Positions 55,118 to 63,336 of a stretch of 64,000 bases of DNA are shown in pieces. This DNA comes from Amycolatopsis xylanica (GTDB taxonomy: Bacteria; Actinomycetota; Actinomycetes; Mycobacteriales; Pseudonocardiaceae), in assembly GCF_900107045.1 (NCBI RefSeq), contig NZ_FNON01000012.1, positions 156,011 to 220,010 of the forward strand, given 5' to 3'. A program made the position numbers and the translations under genes. Position 1 is the first letter of the stretch, and each line of letters starts with the position of its first letter. A model generated the notes under the pieces. The model was given only the letters and a program-made list of their open reading frames with translations, was not told the DNA's origin and ran no database searches.

Positions 55118-55464
55118 CAGGTCTCGTCCTCGATGCTGGCCCCCAGACCAAGCACCAGGTGCAAACGCCGCCGCAGTTGCACCTCAGTTCGGCTGGCGAA
55201 GGCCTCCATGGCATCACAAGCCGGGAAGCCGACCTCATCGAGGAACAGTCGAATCTCGGTGTACAGCTCGCGGTCGACCAGCGAGACCGCCAGGCGCGCG
55301 GCCAACGCTCGTGCTCGGATGCGAGCGCGAGCGATCGCCTCCTCGTCGGGGTCGAGTGCGATGCGGGAACCGGTCACGAGCGCTCCAACCGTCGGTGCGG
55401 ACTGCAGTTGTCCAAGACATGCAGCCCGCACCTGCGTTTGATTCGTGCCGATCAGCTCGCCCAC
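55117..55464 (-). CDS. Hypothetical protein of the element operon
   Basis: 115 aa from the GTG at 55464, which overlaps the sigma-like gene by 13 nt. Helical throughout (EEAIARARIRARALAARLAV, REVQLRRR-like end), with VDRELYTEIRLFLDEVGFPA. No family recognised. Its stop overlaps the TcpC-like start by one base. The conserved order sigma-like, this gene, TcpC-like suggests one transfer operon. Confidence 0.6.
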   Translation of the reverse strand: MGELIGTNQTQVRAACLGQLQSAPTVGALVTGSRIALDPDEEAIARARIRARALAARLAVSLVDRELYTEIRLFLDEVGFPACDAMEAFASRTEVQLRRRLHLVLGLGASIEDET

Positions 55465-56303
55465 GCCCGGCCCACACCTGGGAAATCCAGCGCGGCGGAG
55501 GCAAGCTGCTCGACGGCCCGCTGGCGGTGACGGGTGATCGTCGGCTGACTCAGGCCCAGCAGCACGCCGACTTGGCGATCCGTGGCCACACCATCGCGCC
55601 CAATCTGATCTCCGAAGTAGCGAGCGGTCAGGATCGCTGTGGCTTCCTCGTCCAGCCGCTGCTGCTCCACCGCCCACGAAAGCAGCTCCAGCAGCTCCTC
55701 GGAGGCGTCCAGTTCTGCCGGCTGGTCGCTGACCTGACCGGGGAACGCCTCGTTGTCCATGCTGACCACCTCGGCAGCGGTCTGACCTAGGTCGACCCCG
55801 AAAGACCGGAGTGCGGCACGCTGCGTCTCACGCGTCAGATTCGCGGCGACGTGGTTCCGGCGCCGGAGCGGGTAGCAGCAGACCATCTCCCACAGGTGCC
55901 CGATCACTCCGGCCTGGATATCTCGGTTGCTCTCGGAGGCCGAGACCCCGGATCCCGTCACACCTCGACGAGCCCCCGACGTGAACGTCGCAGCTCGGGT
56001 GGCACGAATGACACAGCCGACCACGCCCGGAACAGCGGGAATCATCGCGTTGACGACCAGTTCGGCAGCCAGATGCCCGTCGTCGTCCTGGACGGCGGCG
56101 CGGCACAACAAGCTGTGCAGGACCACGTCGTGACGCGGGTAGTCGTTCCCTCGCAGCACATCGACGAGCCGGTCATGGCTGGTGATCCCAGCCAAAGCCG
56201 GATCCTGTTGCGACCAAACGCTCAAGGCGGTGTTGAACCGGGCGATCGAACGCGGGCGGGCGAACTGGGTCTGAAGCGCCGACAGCGGGCTGGATGCAGA
56301 CAT
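55452..56303 (-). CDS. Sigma-70 region-4-like regulator of the integrative element
   Basis: About 283 aa from the ATG at 56303 (GAAAGG upstream); 56330 is an alternative. The N-terminal half is unrecognised and helical (RSIARFNTALSVWSQQDPAL, VLRGNDYPRHDVVLHSLL). The C-terminus resembles sigma-70 region 4: EATAILTARYFGDQIGRDGV, then VGVLLGLSQPTITRHRQRAV. Proteins of this type occur in actinobacterial integrative elements. It probably controls transfer genes. It is upstream of the TcpC-like operon. Confidence 0.65.
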   Translation of the reverse strand: MSASSPLSALQTQFARPRSIARFNTALSVWSQQDPALAGITSHDRLVDVLRGNDYPRHDVVLHSLLCRAAVQDDDGHLAAELVVNAMIPAVPGVVGCVIRATRAATFTSGARRGVTGSGVSASESNRDIQAGVIGHLWEMVCCYPLRRRNHVAANLTRETQRAALRSFGVDLGQTAAEVVSMDNEAFPGQVSDQPAELDASEELLELLSWAVEQQRLDEEATAILTARYFGDQIGRDGVATDRQVGVLLGLSQPTITRHRQRAVEQLASAALDFPGVGRAWAS

Positions 56304-56470
56304 TGGCTGAGGCCTTTCGAGTGGCGGCATGATCGCCACGAGCCTCGAAAACAGGCCTCGCCCTTTTGCTTGGCCAAATCCTTGCCCCGGGTGAAGGGCA
56401 AGGGAATCTTCACCCAGATGACGTACACGAACGCCGATCCAGCGCCCTCTTGTACGAGTCGCGCTCCACG

Positions 56471-56515
56471 AAGCAGTGGCCTGTCGCCCACAGACAAGGT
56501 GACAGGCCACTGCTT
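56471..56515 (-). terminator. Terminator after the DUF2637 gene
   Basis: A 15-bp perfect inverted repeat extended to 18 bp with one G-T pair (arms 56471-56488 and 56498-56515, 9-nt loop). It lies 33 bp past the DUF2637 stop on the minus strand. Confidence 0.7.
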
Positions 56516-56547
56516 TAGGCACAGTCAAGTGCAAGGTTGGTGACCGG

Positions 56548-57246
56548 TCAGTGAATCTGCCCGCCTTCGCGCCATTTTCGAAGGATGCGACGGCCGTAGT
56601 TGTGAGTCCCGACCACCCGGTCAAGCTCAGCCCCACTCGGTGAACGCCCCTTGGCGCGCTCGGCCGCGTAATAAGCCCACATCCGTTCCTCGGCAGTCGT
56701 CTCGTTCCCCGTCAAGGACTCGCTCGGTACGACGGCAAGCCGCACTACCCCCGAAGGTTCAACCTCCGCGACTTCCTCGGCGTGCAGGTCGGCACGATGG
56801 CGTTTCAGCGCTCGGTTCAGCAGCTCGACCGCGAGCAGGAGCGCGAGCGGAGGGCACGCCGCAACCGCGATGGCGAAAACGGACAGAGCGGGCGCCGCGG
56901 CGACATTCGCACACAGCGAGAGCACGATGCCGAACACGAACGCCAACCAGGCCGCCCACCGGCCGCTCCCCCTGCGGCCAGATCTCCACAGCTCGACCGT
57001 GGCCGTCGTGAGCAACCCGTCCACGATCAACGGCCAGATCGCCGCCGTCGTCTCGTCCGAACCAAACTTCAACGCGAACACTCGACCGTGTCGATAAGAG
57101 GCGTAGGCCGCACCAAGCGCCACCAGCGCCGTGCACGCGCACTGGATCCACAAGGCACGATCCCGATGAGCCCGGCTGACCGGCTCGATCGCCCCGCGAT
57201 CTCCAACCTCATCAATCGATGAACGTTCGTGAAGTGAGGCGCTCAT
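56548..57246 (-). CDS. DUF2637 membrane protein (element-associated)
   Basis: 232 aa. Four hydrophobic segments in the first 140 residues (WIQCACTALVALGAAYASY, WPLIVDGLLTTATVELWR, WAAWLAFVFGIVLSLCANVA, LALLLAVELLNRAL) match DUF2637. The C-terminus is winged-helix-like (MWAYYAAERAKGRSPSGAEL, VVGTHNYGRRILRKWREGG). Such proteins are common in Streptomyces-type plasmids and integrative elements. It is divergent from the decayed integrase. Confidence 0.78.
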   Translation of the reverse strand: MSASLHERSSIDEVGDRGAIEPVSRAHRDRALWIQCACTALVALGAAYASYRHGRVFALKFGSDETTAAIWPLIVDGLLTTATVELWRSGRRGSGRWAAWLAFVFGIVLSLCANVAAAPALSVFAIAVAACPPLALLLAVELLNRALKRHRADLHAEEVAEVEPSGVVRLAVVPSESLTGNETTAEERMWAYYAAERAKGRSPSGAELDRVVGTHNYGRRILRKWREGGQIH

Positions 57247-57340
57247 CCAGCACCACCGCCCTGACCACGGCGACGTCGCTTGATCTTCAGAACAGCGGAT
57301 ACTGCCAGCTCACCGCGGGTGCGGCCTCGTGTAGATGCTG

Positions 57341-57362
57341 TACGAGCCGCTCCGGGGGCACC
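57341..57362 (+). repeat. Degenerate copy of the tRNA 3' end (possible att remnant)
   Basis: TACGAGCCGCTCCGGGGGCACC matches the T-loop/acceptor end of the tRNA at about 18156-18177 at 18 of 22 positions, including CCGGGGGCAC exactly, and in the same orientation. An att repeat on the far side of a tRNA-integrated element should look like this. A chance match in GC-rich DNA is possible. Confidence 0.35.
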
Positions 57363-57453
57363 ACGCTTGACCAGGCATTTCGCCGTTCCCAACATCCACG
57401 TTCGCGATCTTTGGGCATCGTTTTGGGCATGACCCCGGCGCACCGTTCCCGTT

Positions 57454-58346
57454 ATGGCTGGTCAACGCGGTGCCGGACGGAAGCGCGGGAACATCGAAGA
57501 ACGCGGTGGAGCGCTCCGCGTCCGTCTCTATGCGGGCATCGACCCGGTCACCAGCAAGCAGGTCTACCTTCGCGCCACGATCGACGGCACGGGCGACAAG
57601 TCTTGGCGTACGGCGGAAGACAAGCTCGCCGAGTTCCGGACGCAGGTACTCAAGCAGCGCTCTGCCGGTTCGTCCGTGACTCTCTCCTATGCGCTGGACG
57701 AGTGGCTGCGCGTCAGTGAGTTAGAGGAGAGCACCCGGAACAGCTATGAGGGCTACATAGCCCGGACCATCGTTCCGGCGCTCGGACACCGGCCGGTGAA
57801 GAAGATCGACGCCCGCATGCTGGAGAGCCTCTATACAGAGTTGCGTCGCTGCCGGGTTCGCTGTGATGGCAAGCCGTTCATCGAGAAGCACAAGTCAGCC
57901 GTCGAGGACCACGACTGCAAGGCTGTCGGATGTAAGGCGCATGCCTGCCGTCCTATGGCCGCGTCCACGGTTCGGCAGATCCACGGGCATTCTGAGCGGC
58001 ACGCTGGGCACGGCTGAGCGCTGGGACTAGATTCCCAGCAATCCCGCCCGCGTCGCACGTCGGCCGAGGCCCAAGCCGCCTGAGCCGGACCCGCCGACGC
58101 AGGCCGAGGCTGCCAAGCTGGTTGACGAGGCGTTCCGGATGGATGAGGAATGAGGACTGGGTGCGCGGGCGCGAGAAGGACACAAAGACTAACCAGATCC
58201 GGCGCGTCGCGCTCGACACAGAAACTCTTGTCTTGCTCAAGGAGCACCGCGAACGAGTCAAGGCACGTGTGGAAGCGCTCGGCCGACCGTTCACCGACGA
58301 CCTGTTCGTCTTCTCCGGCAGCCCCTCGAAGAGCGCAGTCCGCTGA
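57454..58346 (+). pseudogene. Tyrosine integrase, inactivated
   Basis: The first 187 residues show the arm-type and core-binding domains of phage-type integrases (GAGRKRGNIEERGGALRVRL, YGTG-like insert, TLSYALDEWLRVSELEESTR, NSYEGYIARTIVPALGHRP). A frameshift near 57985 breaks the frame. Beyond it the other frame continues LSGTLGTAERWD, then an in-frame TAG (58028-58030) where a Trp is expected. After MDEE near 58150 an internal deletion removes the segment with the first catalytic Arg. The C-terminal half then reads DTKTNQIRRVALDTETLVLL and stops early, without the catalytic Tyr. The enzyme cannot work. Confidence 0.8.
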
Positions 58347-58531
58347 GAGATGGCTGGGCAGCCTGGCGACGCAAGCGGCAGTGCTGGCGCGACTCGTGTC
58401 AAGCCGAGTAGCCAACGTGGCGTGATGCATCCACCTTAGTGACGCAGGCTCAAGCCATTACGACGTAGCCTGCTTACGCTGTGAAGACGATGCCCACACA
58501 GCCTGCTTTGCCAGTACTGATAGGAGCAGTC

Positions 58532-58738
58532 ATGCCGGACGGACGGAAGCCCTCGTTTGATCTGACAGAGCTATCGGGCTATCCGGAACGTGAAGCGAAA
58601 GAGCGCTGCGAGTCTGAGGGCTTCACCGTTCAATTGCTTGACCTCGGCCAATCGTCGACCGCAAGCCTCGATTACAGGCCCGGCCGAATCCGACTACTCA
58701 CCAGGCATGGAAAAGTAGTAGAGGCACGTCAAGGTTAA
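58532..58738 (+). CDS. Small protein resembling I78-type protease inhibitor fold
   Basis: 68 aa from the ATG at 58532, chosen because AGGAG (58522-58526) lies 5 nt upstream; the frame begins at 58481. LSGYPEREAKERCESEGFTV, then LDYRPGRIRLLTRHGKVVEA, resembles the small I78/potato-inhibitor-like fold in which a helix is followed by strands with RPDRI-like residues. A protease-inhibitor role is tentative. A palindrome and a terminator follow it. Confidence 0.6.
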   Translation: MPDGRKPSFDLTELSGYPEREAKERCESEGFTVQLLDLGQSSTASLDYRPGRIRLLTRHGKVVEARQG

Positions 58739-58742
58739 CAAC

Positions 58743-58754
58743 ATAACCGGTTAT
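58743..58754. repeat. Perfect 12-bp palindrome ATAACCGGTTAT
   Basis: Starts 5 nt after the stop of the small gene. Too short for a stable terminator stem, it may be a protein-binding site. The true terminator follows at 58762. Confidence 0.4.
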
Positions 58755-58761
58755 ACAAACC

Positions 58762-58801
58762 AACGTGGCTCCTTGTCGATTATCCAACAAGGAGCCACGT
58801 T
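58762..58801 (+). terminator. Hairpin terminator after the I78-like gene
   Basis: A 15-bp perfect stem (58762-58776 with 58787-58801) around a 10-nt loop, followed by a short T run. It ends transcription from 58532 and may also act on the convergent protease remnant. Confidence 0.75.
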
Positions 58802-58868
58802 TGCGTTAGCGGGTCATCGGTGTTACGTCAAGGGCATCTACGACAGCTTCAATACTGTTGCGGAAAAC

Positions 58869-59831
58869 TCAGAGCCTTGGCATTTCCATTGCGCCAGGAC
58901 TACAAGAAGCTTGGCTGTCGATATATCCAGCAACGATTATTCCGGTAGCAATGACGGCGGCACCACGAACGGTGAAGCTTGCTCCGCCACTATCTCCTTC
59001 CCCAGCACTACCGTGATAGTCGATGGACGAGTTTTCTGTCATATAGCCAGGCCCTGTGCCACCATCGGAACCATTGATGAATGAGTCAGTAGCGGCAACA
59101 CGGGTAGGGCAGACTTCCCCACTGTACGCACCGCTGTCGCACACATACTCGCCAATAAATGGGTCGCTCCTGTCGTTTACCGGGTATCCAAACCCACTCT
59201 TCGTCGCAGATGAATTCCCCCACCGGTCGGTGCTGAAGCAGGTCTCCTTGGCGATCGCGGCGATGAGCAGGTCGAAGGCGCGACCGAAGAGCTTGCGCGG
59301 AGGGATACGCGCAGCCATACGTTCATTGCTCATCTCCAGCGCGCTCGGCAGCGGGATCTCGTTGGTACAGAACACGACCATGTCCGCGCCGAGCAGGTCG
59401 ACGGGCTTGAGGTCTGGATCAAAGATCGGCCTGGTGATCGGGTCGCGGCTTAGCCGCTGGAGCCGGTTCTCCCTCACCGCGCCGTGTCCGGCACGTCGGC
59501 GTGCCCTGCCCGGAACCTGCTGGGGCATCACGCGCCTGATCAACGTTCCCGTGCTCGTCGTCACCGCGATCACGATCACCGCGCTGCTGCTCGCCGTCGA
59601 CACCACCGAAGCCAAGGACGGGTAGCCGCACAGAAGCATGCCAGCGGCGAGCAGACCGGCGCCCGTGAAGTCCACTTCGGACTGTGCGGTTGGTGTTCGC
59701 TTCGGGAGGGCGAAGATCGCGCCCGCGAGCACCGCCAAGCCGATGACCAGTCCGAACACGCCGAGCGCGCGATCAGCAGTTCGGCGCCGGGGGGGAGGCG
59801 AGGCCGCAGCACGCGGACGCGGCGGTTTCAA
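58869..59831 (-). pseudogene. Mosaic frame ending in an S1 serine protease C-terminus
   Basis: The last 95 or so residues look like the C-terminal half of a streptogrisin/trypsin-type protease: CDSGAYSGEVCPTRV, then GSAGEGDSGGASF with the catalytic Ser, and VIATGIIVAGYID. The catalytic His and Asp half is absent. The N-terminus is an unrelated membrane segment (GVFGLVIGLAVLAGAIFALP) and a Thr/Val-rich stretch, and the middle is unrecognised (EIPLPSALEMSNERMAARIP). It is most likely a decayed, rearranged region and not a functional gene. Confidence 0.45.
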
Positions 59832-59903
59832 GCCGCCCGAATGGAGCGTCTCGCCCAGATCGCGCCCAGGCGAGAAACAGCGCCCGCCAGAACGCGGCCT
59901 GGC

Positions 59904-60206
59904 TCAGTTCGGGCCGCTGCCGGTTTCCGGTGCACCATGCGGAACCACGACCTGCGCGTGTTTCGCGGGCGCGGGAACGACCGGCTTGGCCGGCGCGGAC
60001 GGAGGGGTACCGAGCACGGTGAACCCGATCTTGCCAGGGATCGGTGTCCCCTTACACGTCAACGTCGCGATGTACCGGCCCGGCGTCGTGGTCACCGTGG
60101 TCGTGCCGCTCATCCGGCTGAAGTTCCCGCCCTCGGTGAACAGCAATGGCGCGGCGAACCCGGGTGAGGTCACGGGTCCCGACGGGCCGCCGGGGCAGCC
60201 GCTCAT
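59904..60206 (-). CDS. Secreted/cell-wall-like hypothetical protein (possibly partial)
   Basis: 100 aa. A beta-rich domain (RMSGTTTVTTTPGRYIATLT, PGKIGFTVLG) followed by a Pro/Ala-rich tail (PSAPAKPVVPAPAKHAQVVV) and PHGAPETGSGP. The tail resembles the spacer before a cell-wall or membrane anchor. The anchoring helix may be in another frame of the neighbouring mosaic frame (59720-59780), which would make this a broken gene. No leader peptide is clear. Confidence 0.45.
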   Translation of the reverse strand: MSGCPGGPSGPVTSPGFAAPLLFTEGGNFSRMSGTTTVTTTPGRYIATLTCKGTPIPGKIGFTVLGTPPSAPAKPVVPAPAKHAQVVVPHGAPETGSGPN

Positions 60207-60219
60207 CGAGCAGGGGTTT

Positions 60220-60855
60220 TTACCGGCGGATGAGGCCGAGGTCCGTCGCGGTGGCTACCGCGGCGGTGCGTGAGTCGACGCCGAGTTTGGTGTAGCAGCG
60301 GGCCAGATGCGATTTCACCGTGCCTTCGGTGAGGTGCAGGCGTGCGGCTATCGCCCGGTTGGACAGGCCGTCGGCGACGAGGGTGAGTACTTCGATTTCC
60401 CGTCGGGTCAGCGCCATGTCGGGCATGCGCATCCGGTGCAGTAGCCGGTCGGCGACGGCGGGTGCCAGTGTGGTGCGCCCGGCGGCCGCGGTGCGCACGG
60501 CGGCCGCGAGGTCTTCGGGAAGGGCGTCCTTGAGCAGGTAGCCGGTGGCGCCCGCCTCGATGGCCGGCAGCGTGTCGGCGTCGGTGTCGTAGGTGGTGAC
60601 GATCAGGACCCTGGGCGCGCCGGGGTGTGCGGTGATCGCCGCGGTGGCTTCGGCTCCGGTCATCCCGGCGCCGAACTGCAGGTCCATCAGTACGACGTCG
60701 ATGTCGCCCTGTGCGGCTCGTGCCACCGCGTCCTCGGCGGTGGCGGCCTCGGCGACCACGACGAGTCCGGGTTCGGTCTCGAGCACGGCGCGCAGGCCCG
60801 CGCGCACCACGGGGTGGTCGTCGGCCAAAAGAAGACGGATGGGCATGTCGGTCAC
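60220..60855 (-). CDS. NarL/FixJ-family response regulator
   Basis: 211 aa. Receiver domain (RLLLADDHPVVRAGLRAVLE, phospho-Asp in VVLMDLQFG, Lys in GYLLKDALPEDL) and a C-terminal LuxR helix-turn-helix (LTRREIEVLTLVADGLSNRA, IAARLHLTEGTVKSHLARCY). It is the partner of the histidine kinase, whose stop it follows with a 4-nt overlap. The divergent ABC exporter is the likely target. Confidence 0.92.
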   Translation of the reverse strand: MTDMPIRLLLADDHPVVRAGLRAVLETEPGLVVVAEAATAEDAVARAAQGDIDVVLMDLQFGAGMTGAEATAAITAHPGAPRVLIVTTYDTDADTLPAIEAGATGYLLKDALPEDLAAAVRTAAAGRTTLAPAVADRLLHRMRMPDMALTRREIEVLTLVADGLSNRAIAARLHLTEGTVKSHLARCYTKLGVDSRTAAVATATDLGLIRR

Positions 60856-62072
60856 GGGCGGGCCTCGGGTTGGGTGTCGTCGGATTGCGGCAGGGGAAGC
60901 CGAGCGGCCAGCGCGGTGCCGTGGCCGGGAGCCGACTCGATGCTGAGGGAGCCGCCCAGTGCGCGGGCGCGGGTGCGCATGGCCGCCAGCCCGAATCCGC
61001 CTTCGCCGGGATCGGGAGTGGGCAGCCTTTCGGGGTCGAAGCCGGTTCCGTCGTCGACGACGTCGAGCGCGATCTCGTCACCGAGGTAGCTCAGGGTGAT
61101 CTCGGCGGTGGCGGCGCCCGCGTGGCGGACGGTGTTCGCGAGGGCGGCCTGGGCAATGCGAAGGAGAGCCACCTCATGGGCTGTCGGCAGCGGCACCGGG
61201 TCGCCGGTGGAGTGGAAGCGCGCGGTGATCCGGTGGCGGGTGCTGGTGGTGGCGCACAGGCGTTCCAGTGCACCTGCCAGCGTGGTGTCGTCGAGGGCGG
61301 GCGGGGTGTGGGCGGCGACGAAGCGGCGGGCTTCGGCGAGGTTGTCCACGGCGGACTGGCGAGCCTGATCCACGTAGCGGGCGGCGTTTCCCGCAGTGTC
61401 GGGCAAGGACCGCTCGGCGGCGCGCAGCAGCAGCTGGATGCTGGACAGGCCCTGGGCGAGGGTGTCGTGGATCTCCCGGGCCAGCCGTTCCCGTTCGGCC
61501 AGTACCCCGGCGGTGTGCTGGGCCTCGGCCAGGTCGGCACGGGTCGCGGTGAGCTCCTCGATCAGGCGTCGGCGTTGCTCGCTCTCCTGGTACAGGGCCT
61601 GATAGCCCCAGACCACGGCGACCGCGACGGCCGCGCCGAGTGCCGGGCCGATCGCGGCGACCGGGCTGAAGACCCCCTGGTGCGCGGCGAACGCGGTGAT
61701 CGCGGCCAGCGCCGTGGCGGTCACCGCGATCAGGCCCGCTCGGCGCGGCAGCAGGTGGAGCTGGAGAAAGTACAGGGGGAAAGCGACCCACACCCCGTCA
61801 GCGGTCAGCACCACCAGTACCAGCCACACAGCGCTGACAGCACTCAGCCACCTCGCGGCCACCCGCCAGGACGCGCGGACGCGGGGCAGCAGCGGTCCGG
61901 CCGCGTACACGACCCCGCACAGCACCGCCACGACGACGACCGCCGCGGCCCGAGGCTGTCCCCCGGCCACGGCCCTGGCCGCCGCCAGTACGAGCAGGGC
62001 GACGAGCAGCAGGTGCAGGCACCAGGTCAGCACCCGGCTGGTCGGTGTCAGAGCAGGAGCGGCGGCGTTCAC
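60852..62072 (-). CDS. NarL-type sensor histidine kinase
   Basis: 406 aa. Four to six membrane segments in the first 190 residues form a membrane-embedded sensor without a large external domain. The HisKA_3 H-box is ERERLAREIHDTLAQGLSSI, and the ATPase part has LRIAQAALANTVRHAGAATA (N-box) and DVVDDGTGFDPERLP (G1 box). Kinases with this membrane layout often sense antibiotics or envelope stress and pair with ABC exporters, which fits the divergent genes. It overlaps the regulator gene by 4 nt. Confidence 0.92.
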   Translation of the reverse strand: MNAAAPALTPTSRVLTWCLHLLLVALLVLAAARAVAGGQPRAAAVVVVAVLCGVVYAAGPLLPRVRASWRVAARWLSAVSAVWLVLVVLTADGVWVAFPLYFLQLHLLPRRAGLIAVTATALAAITAFAAHQGVFSPVAAIGPALGAAVAVAVVWGYQALYQESEQRRRLIEELTATRADLAEAQHTAGVLAERERLAREIHDTLAQGLSSIQLLLRAAERSLPDTAGNAARYVDQARQSAVDNLAEARRFVAAHTPPALDDTTLAGALERLCATTSTRHRITARFHSTGDPVPLPTAHEVALLRIAQAALANTVRHAGAATAEITLSYLGDEIALDVVDDGTGFDPERLPTPDPGEGGFGLAAMRTRARALGGSLSIESAPGHGTALAARLPLPQSDDTQPEARP

Positions 62073-62118
62073 AGTGCGTCCAGACTACGCAGCGTCAGCG
62101 GGACTCCACCTCTATCGA

Positions 62119-62142
62119 AAGGTGGAACCGGCGAGCCACCTT
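62119..62142. repeat. Inverted repeat in the kinase/exporter intergenic region
   Basis: AAGGTGG (62119-62125) and CCACCTT (62136-62142) with a 10-nt spacer lie between the divergent kinase and FtsX genes. It is a candidate binding site for the NarL-type regulator. Confidence 0.4.
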
Positions 62143-62244
62143 CCGGCTCGTGAAGTGCCATCCCCGGCCAGATGCCGCCACTGGGCACCGACGGCGATTG
62201 TGGAGACATCCCTGATACGCCACCGGAAAGGATCGATCGAGGCC

Positions 62245-63336
62245 GTGTTCGTCGCCTGGAGAGACCTGAAATACGCCAAGGGGCGCTTCGCCCTGATGGG
62301 AACCGTCATCGTGCTGATCACCCTGCTGGTCGGCCTGCTGTCCGGGCTGACCGCCGGGCTCGGCAGGCAGAACATCTCCGCCATCACCGGCCTGCCGGCC
62401 GACCGGATCGCCTTCGCCGCTCCCAGCGGGGAGCAGCGTTTGTCGTATGCCAACTCGACCGTCACCGAGACGCAGTGGCGGCAGTGGGCCGCCACCCCGG
62501 GGGTGACCAGCGCCGAACCGCTGGGCGTCACCACCACGAAGGCGACCGCGGGCGATCGGAGCATCGGCGTCTCGGCCTTCGGCGTCCTGGCCGGGTCCGT
62601 CCTCGCCCCGGACAGCGGCAAGCTCACCGAGCACACGGTCGTGCTGTCCACCGCCGCCGCCGACGACCTGGGCGTCCAGCCCGGAAACAGCCTCGTACTG
62701 GCCGGACGACAGCTGACCGTAGCCGCCGTGTCCGGTGACGCCTCCTTCAGCCACACCCCGGTCGTCTGGACCACCCTCGACGTCTGGCAGGCGACCGCGC
62801 CCCCCGGCAGCATCGGCAGCGGCGGCCCGACCGCGACGGTGATCGCCTTGACCACCACCTCCGCCACCGCCATCACCGCCACCGATCAAGCCGCCGGCAC
62901 CAGGACGGTCACCAAGGACGACTCACTGTCCGCGATCGGCTCCTACACCTCCGAGAACGGCTCCCTGCAGCTGATGCGCGTCTTCCTGTTCGCCATCTCC
63001 GCGCTCGTCATCGGCGCCTTCTTCACCGTCTGGACCATCCAACGCAGCGGTGACATCGCCGTGCTGAAGGCATTGGGCGCCACCACGACCGGGCTGCTCA
63101 AGGACGCACTCGGCCAGGCTGTCGTGCTACTCGTCGGCGGGACCCTGATCGGCACCGGCCTCGCCGCCGCACTGGGCGCCGCACTCACCGGCTCGGCGAT
63201 CCCTTTCGTCCTCACACCCGCCACTGTGCTCCTCTCGGCCGCCGTGATGATCCTGCTCGGCGCGCTAGGAGCCGCACTCGCCATCCGCCGCATCACCTCC
63301 GTCGACCCGCTGACCGCACTGGGGAGCGCCCGATGA
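62245..63336 (+). CDS. FtsX-like ABC transporter permease
   Basis: 363 aa from the GTG at 62245. Layout is one N-terminal membrane helix (GRFALMGTVIVLITLLVGLL), a large extracytoplasmic MacB-like domain (about 40-245), then three helices (LQLMRVFLFAISALVIGAFF, AVVLLVGGTLIGTGLAAALG, VLLSAAVMILLGALGAAL). RSGDIAVLKALGATTTGLLK is the FtsX coupling segment. It should export a peptide, lipid or drug, or act in mechanotransmission. The longer frame (from 61696) runs antisense through the kinase gene and is rejected. Confidence 0.88.
   Translation: MFVAWRDLKYAKGRFALMGTVIVLITLLVGLLSGLTAGLGRQNISAITGLPADRIAFAAPSGEQRLSYANSTVTETQWRQWAATPGVTSAEPLGVTTTKATAGDRSIGVSAFGVLAGSVLAPDSGKLTEHTVVLSTAAADDLGVQPGNSLVLAGRQLTVAAVSGDASFSHTPVVWTTLDVWQATAPPGSIGSGGPTATVIALTTTSATAITATDQAAGTRTVTKDDSLSAIGSYTSENGSLQLMRVFLFAISALVIGAFFTVWTIQRSGDIAVLKALGATTTGLLKDALGQAVVLLVGGTLIGTGLAAALGAALTGSAIPFVLTPATVLLSAAVMILLGALGAALAIRRITSVDPLTALGSAR

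Noticed and set aside
57243..57443. Excisionase-like minus-strand frame beside the tyrosine integrase
   Set aside because: Arg/Gly-rich translation without a helix-turn-helix, lying across the possible att remnant; not credible as a gene.
18102..58346. A single intact integrative conjugative element
   Set aside because: No relaxase or FtsK-type transfer translocase is present, one integrase is dead, a Tad/TcpC deletion is evident, and the possible right repeat is degenerate. A layered hotspot fits better.
61696..62244. N-terminal extension of the FtsX permease frame
   Set aside because: The extension is antisense to the histidine kinase and has no permease features; the GTG at 62245 begins the real protein.
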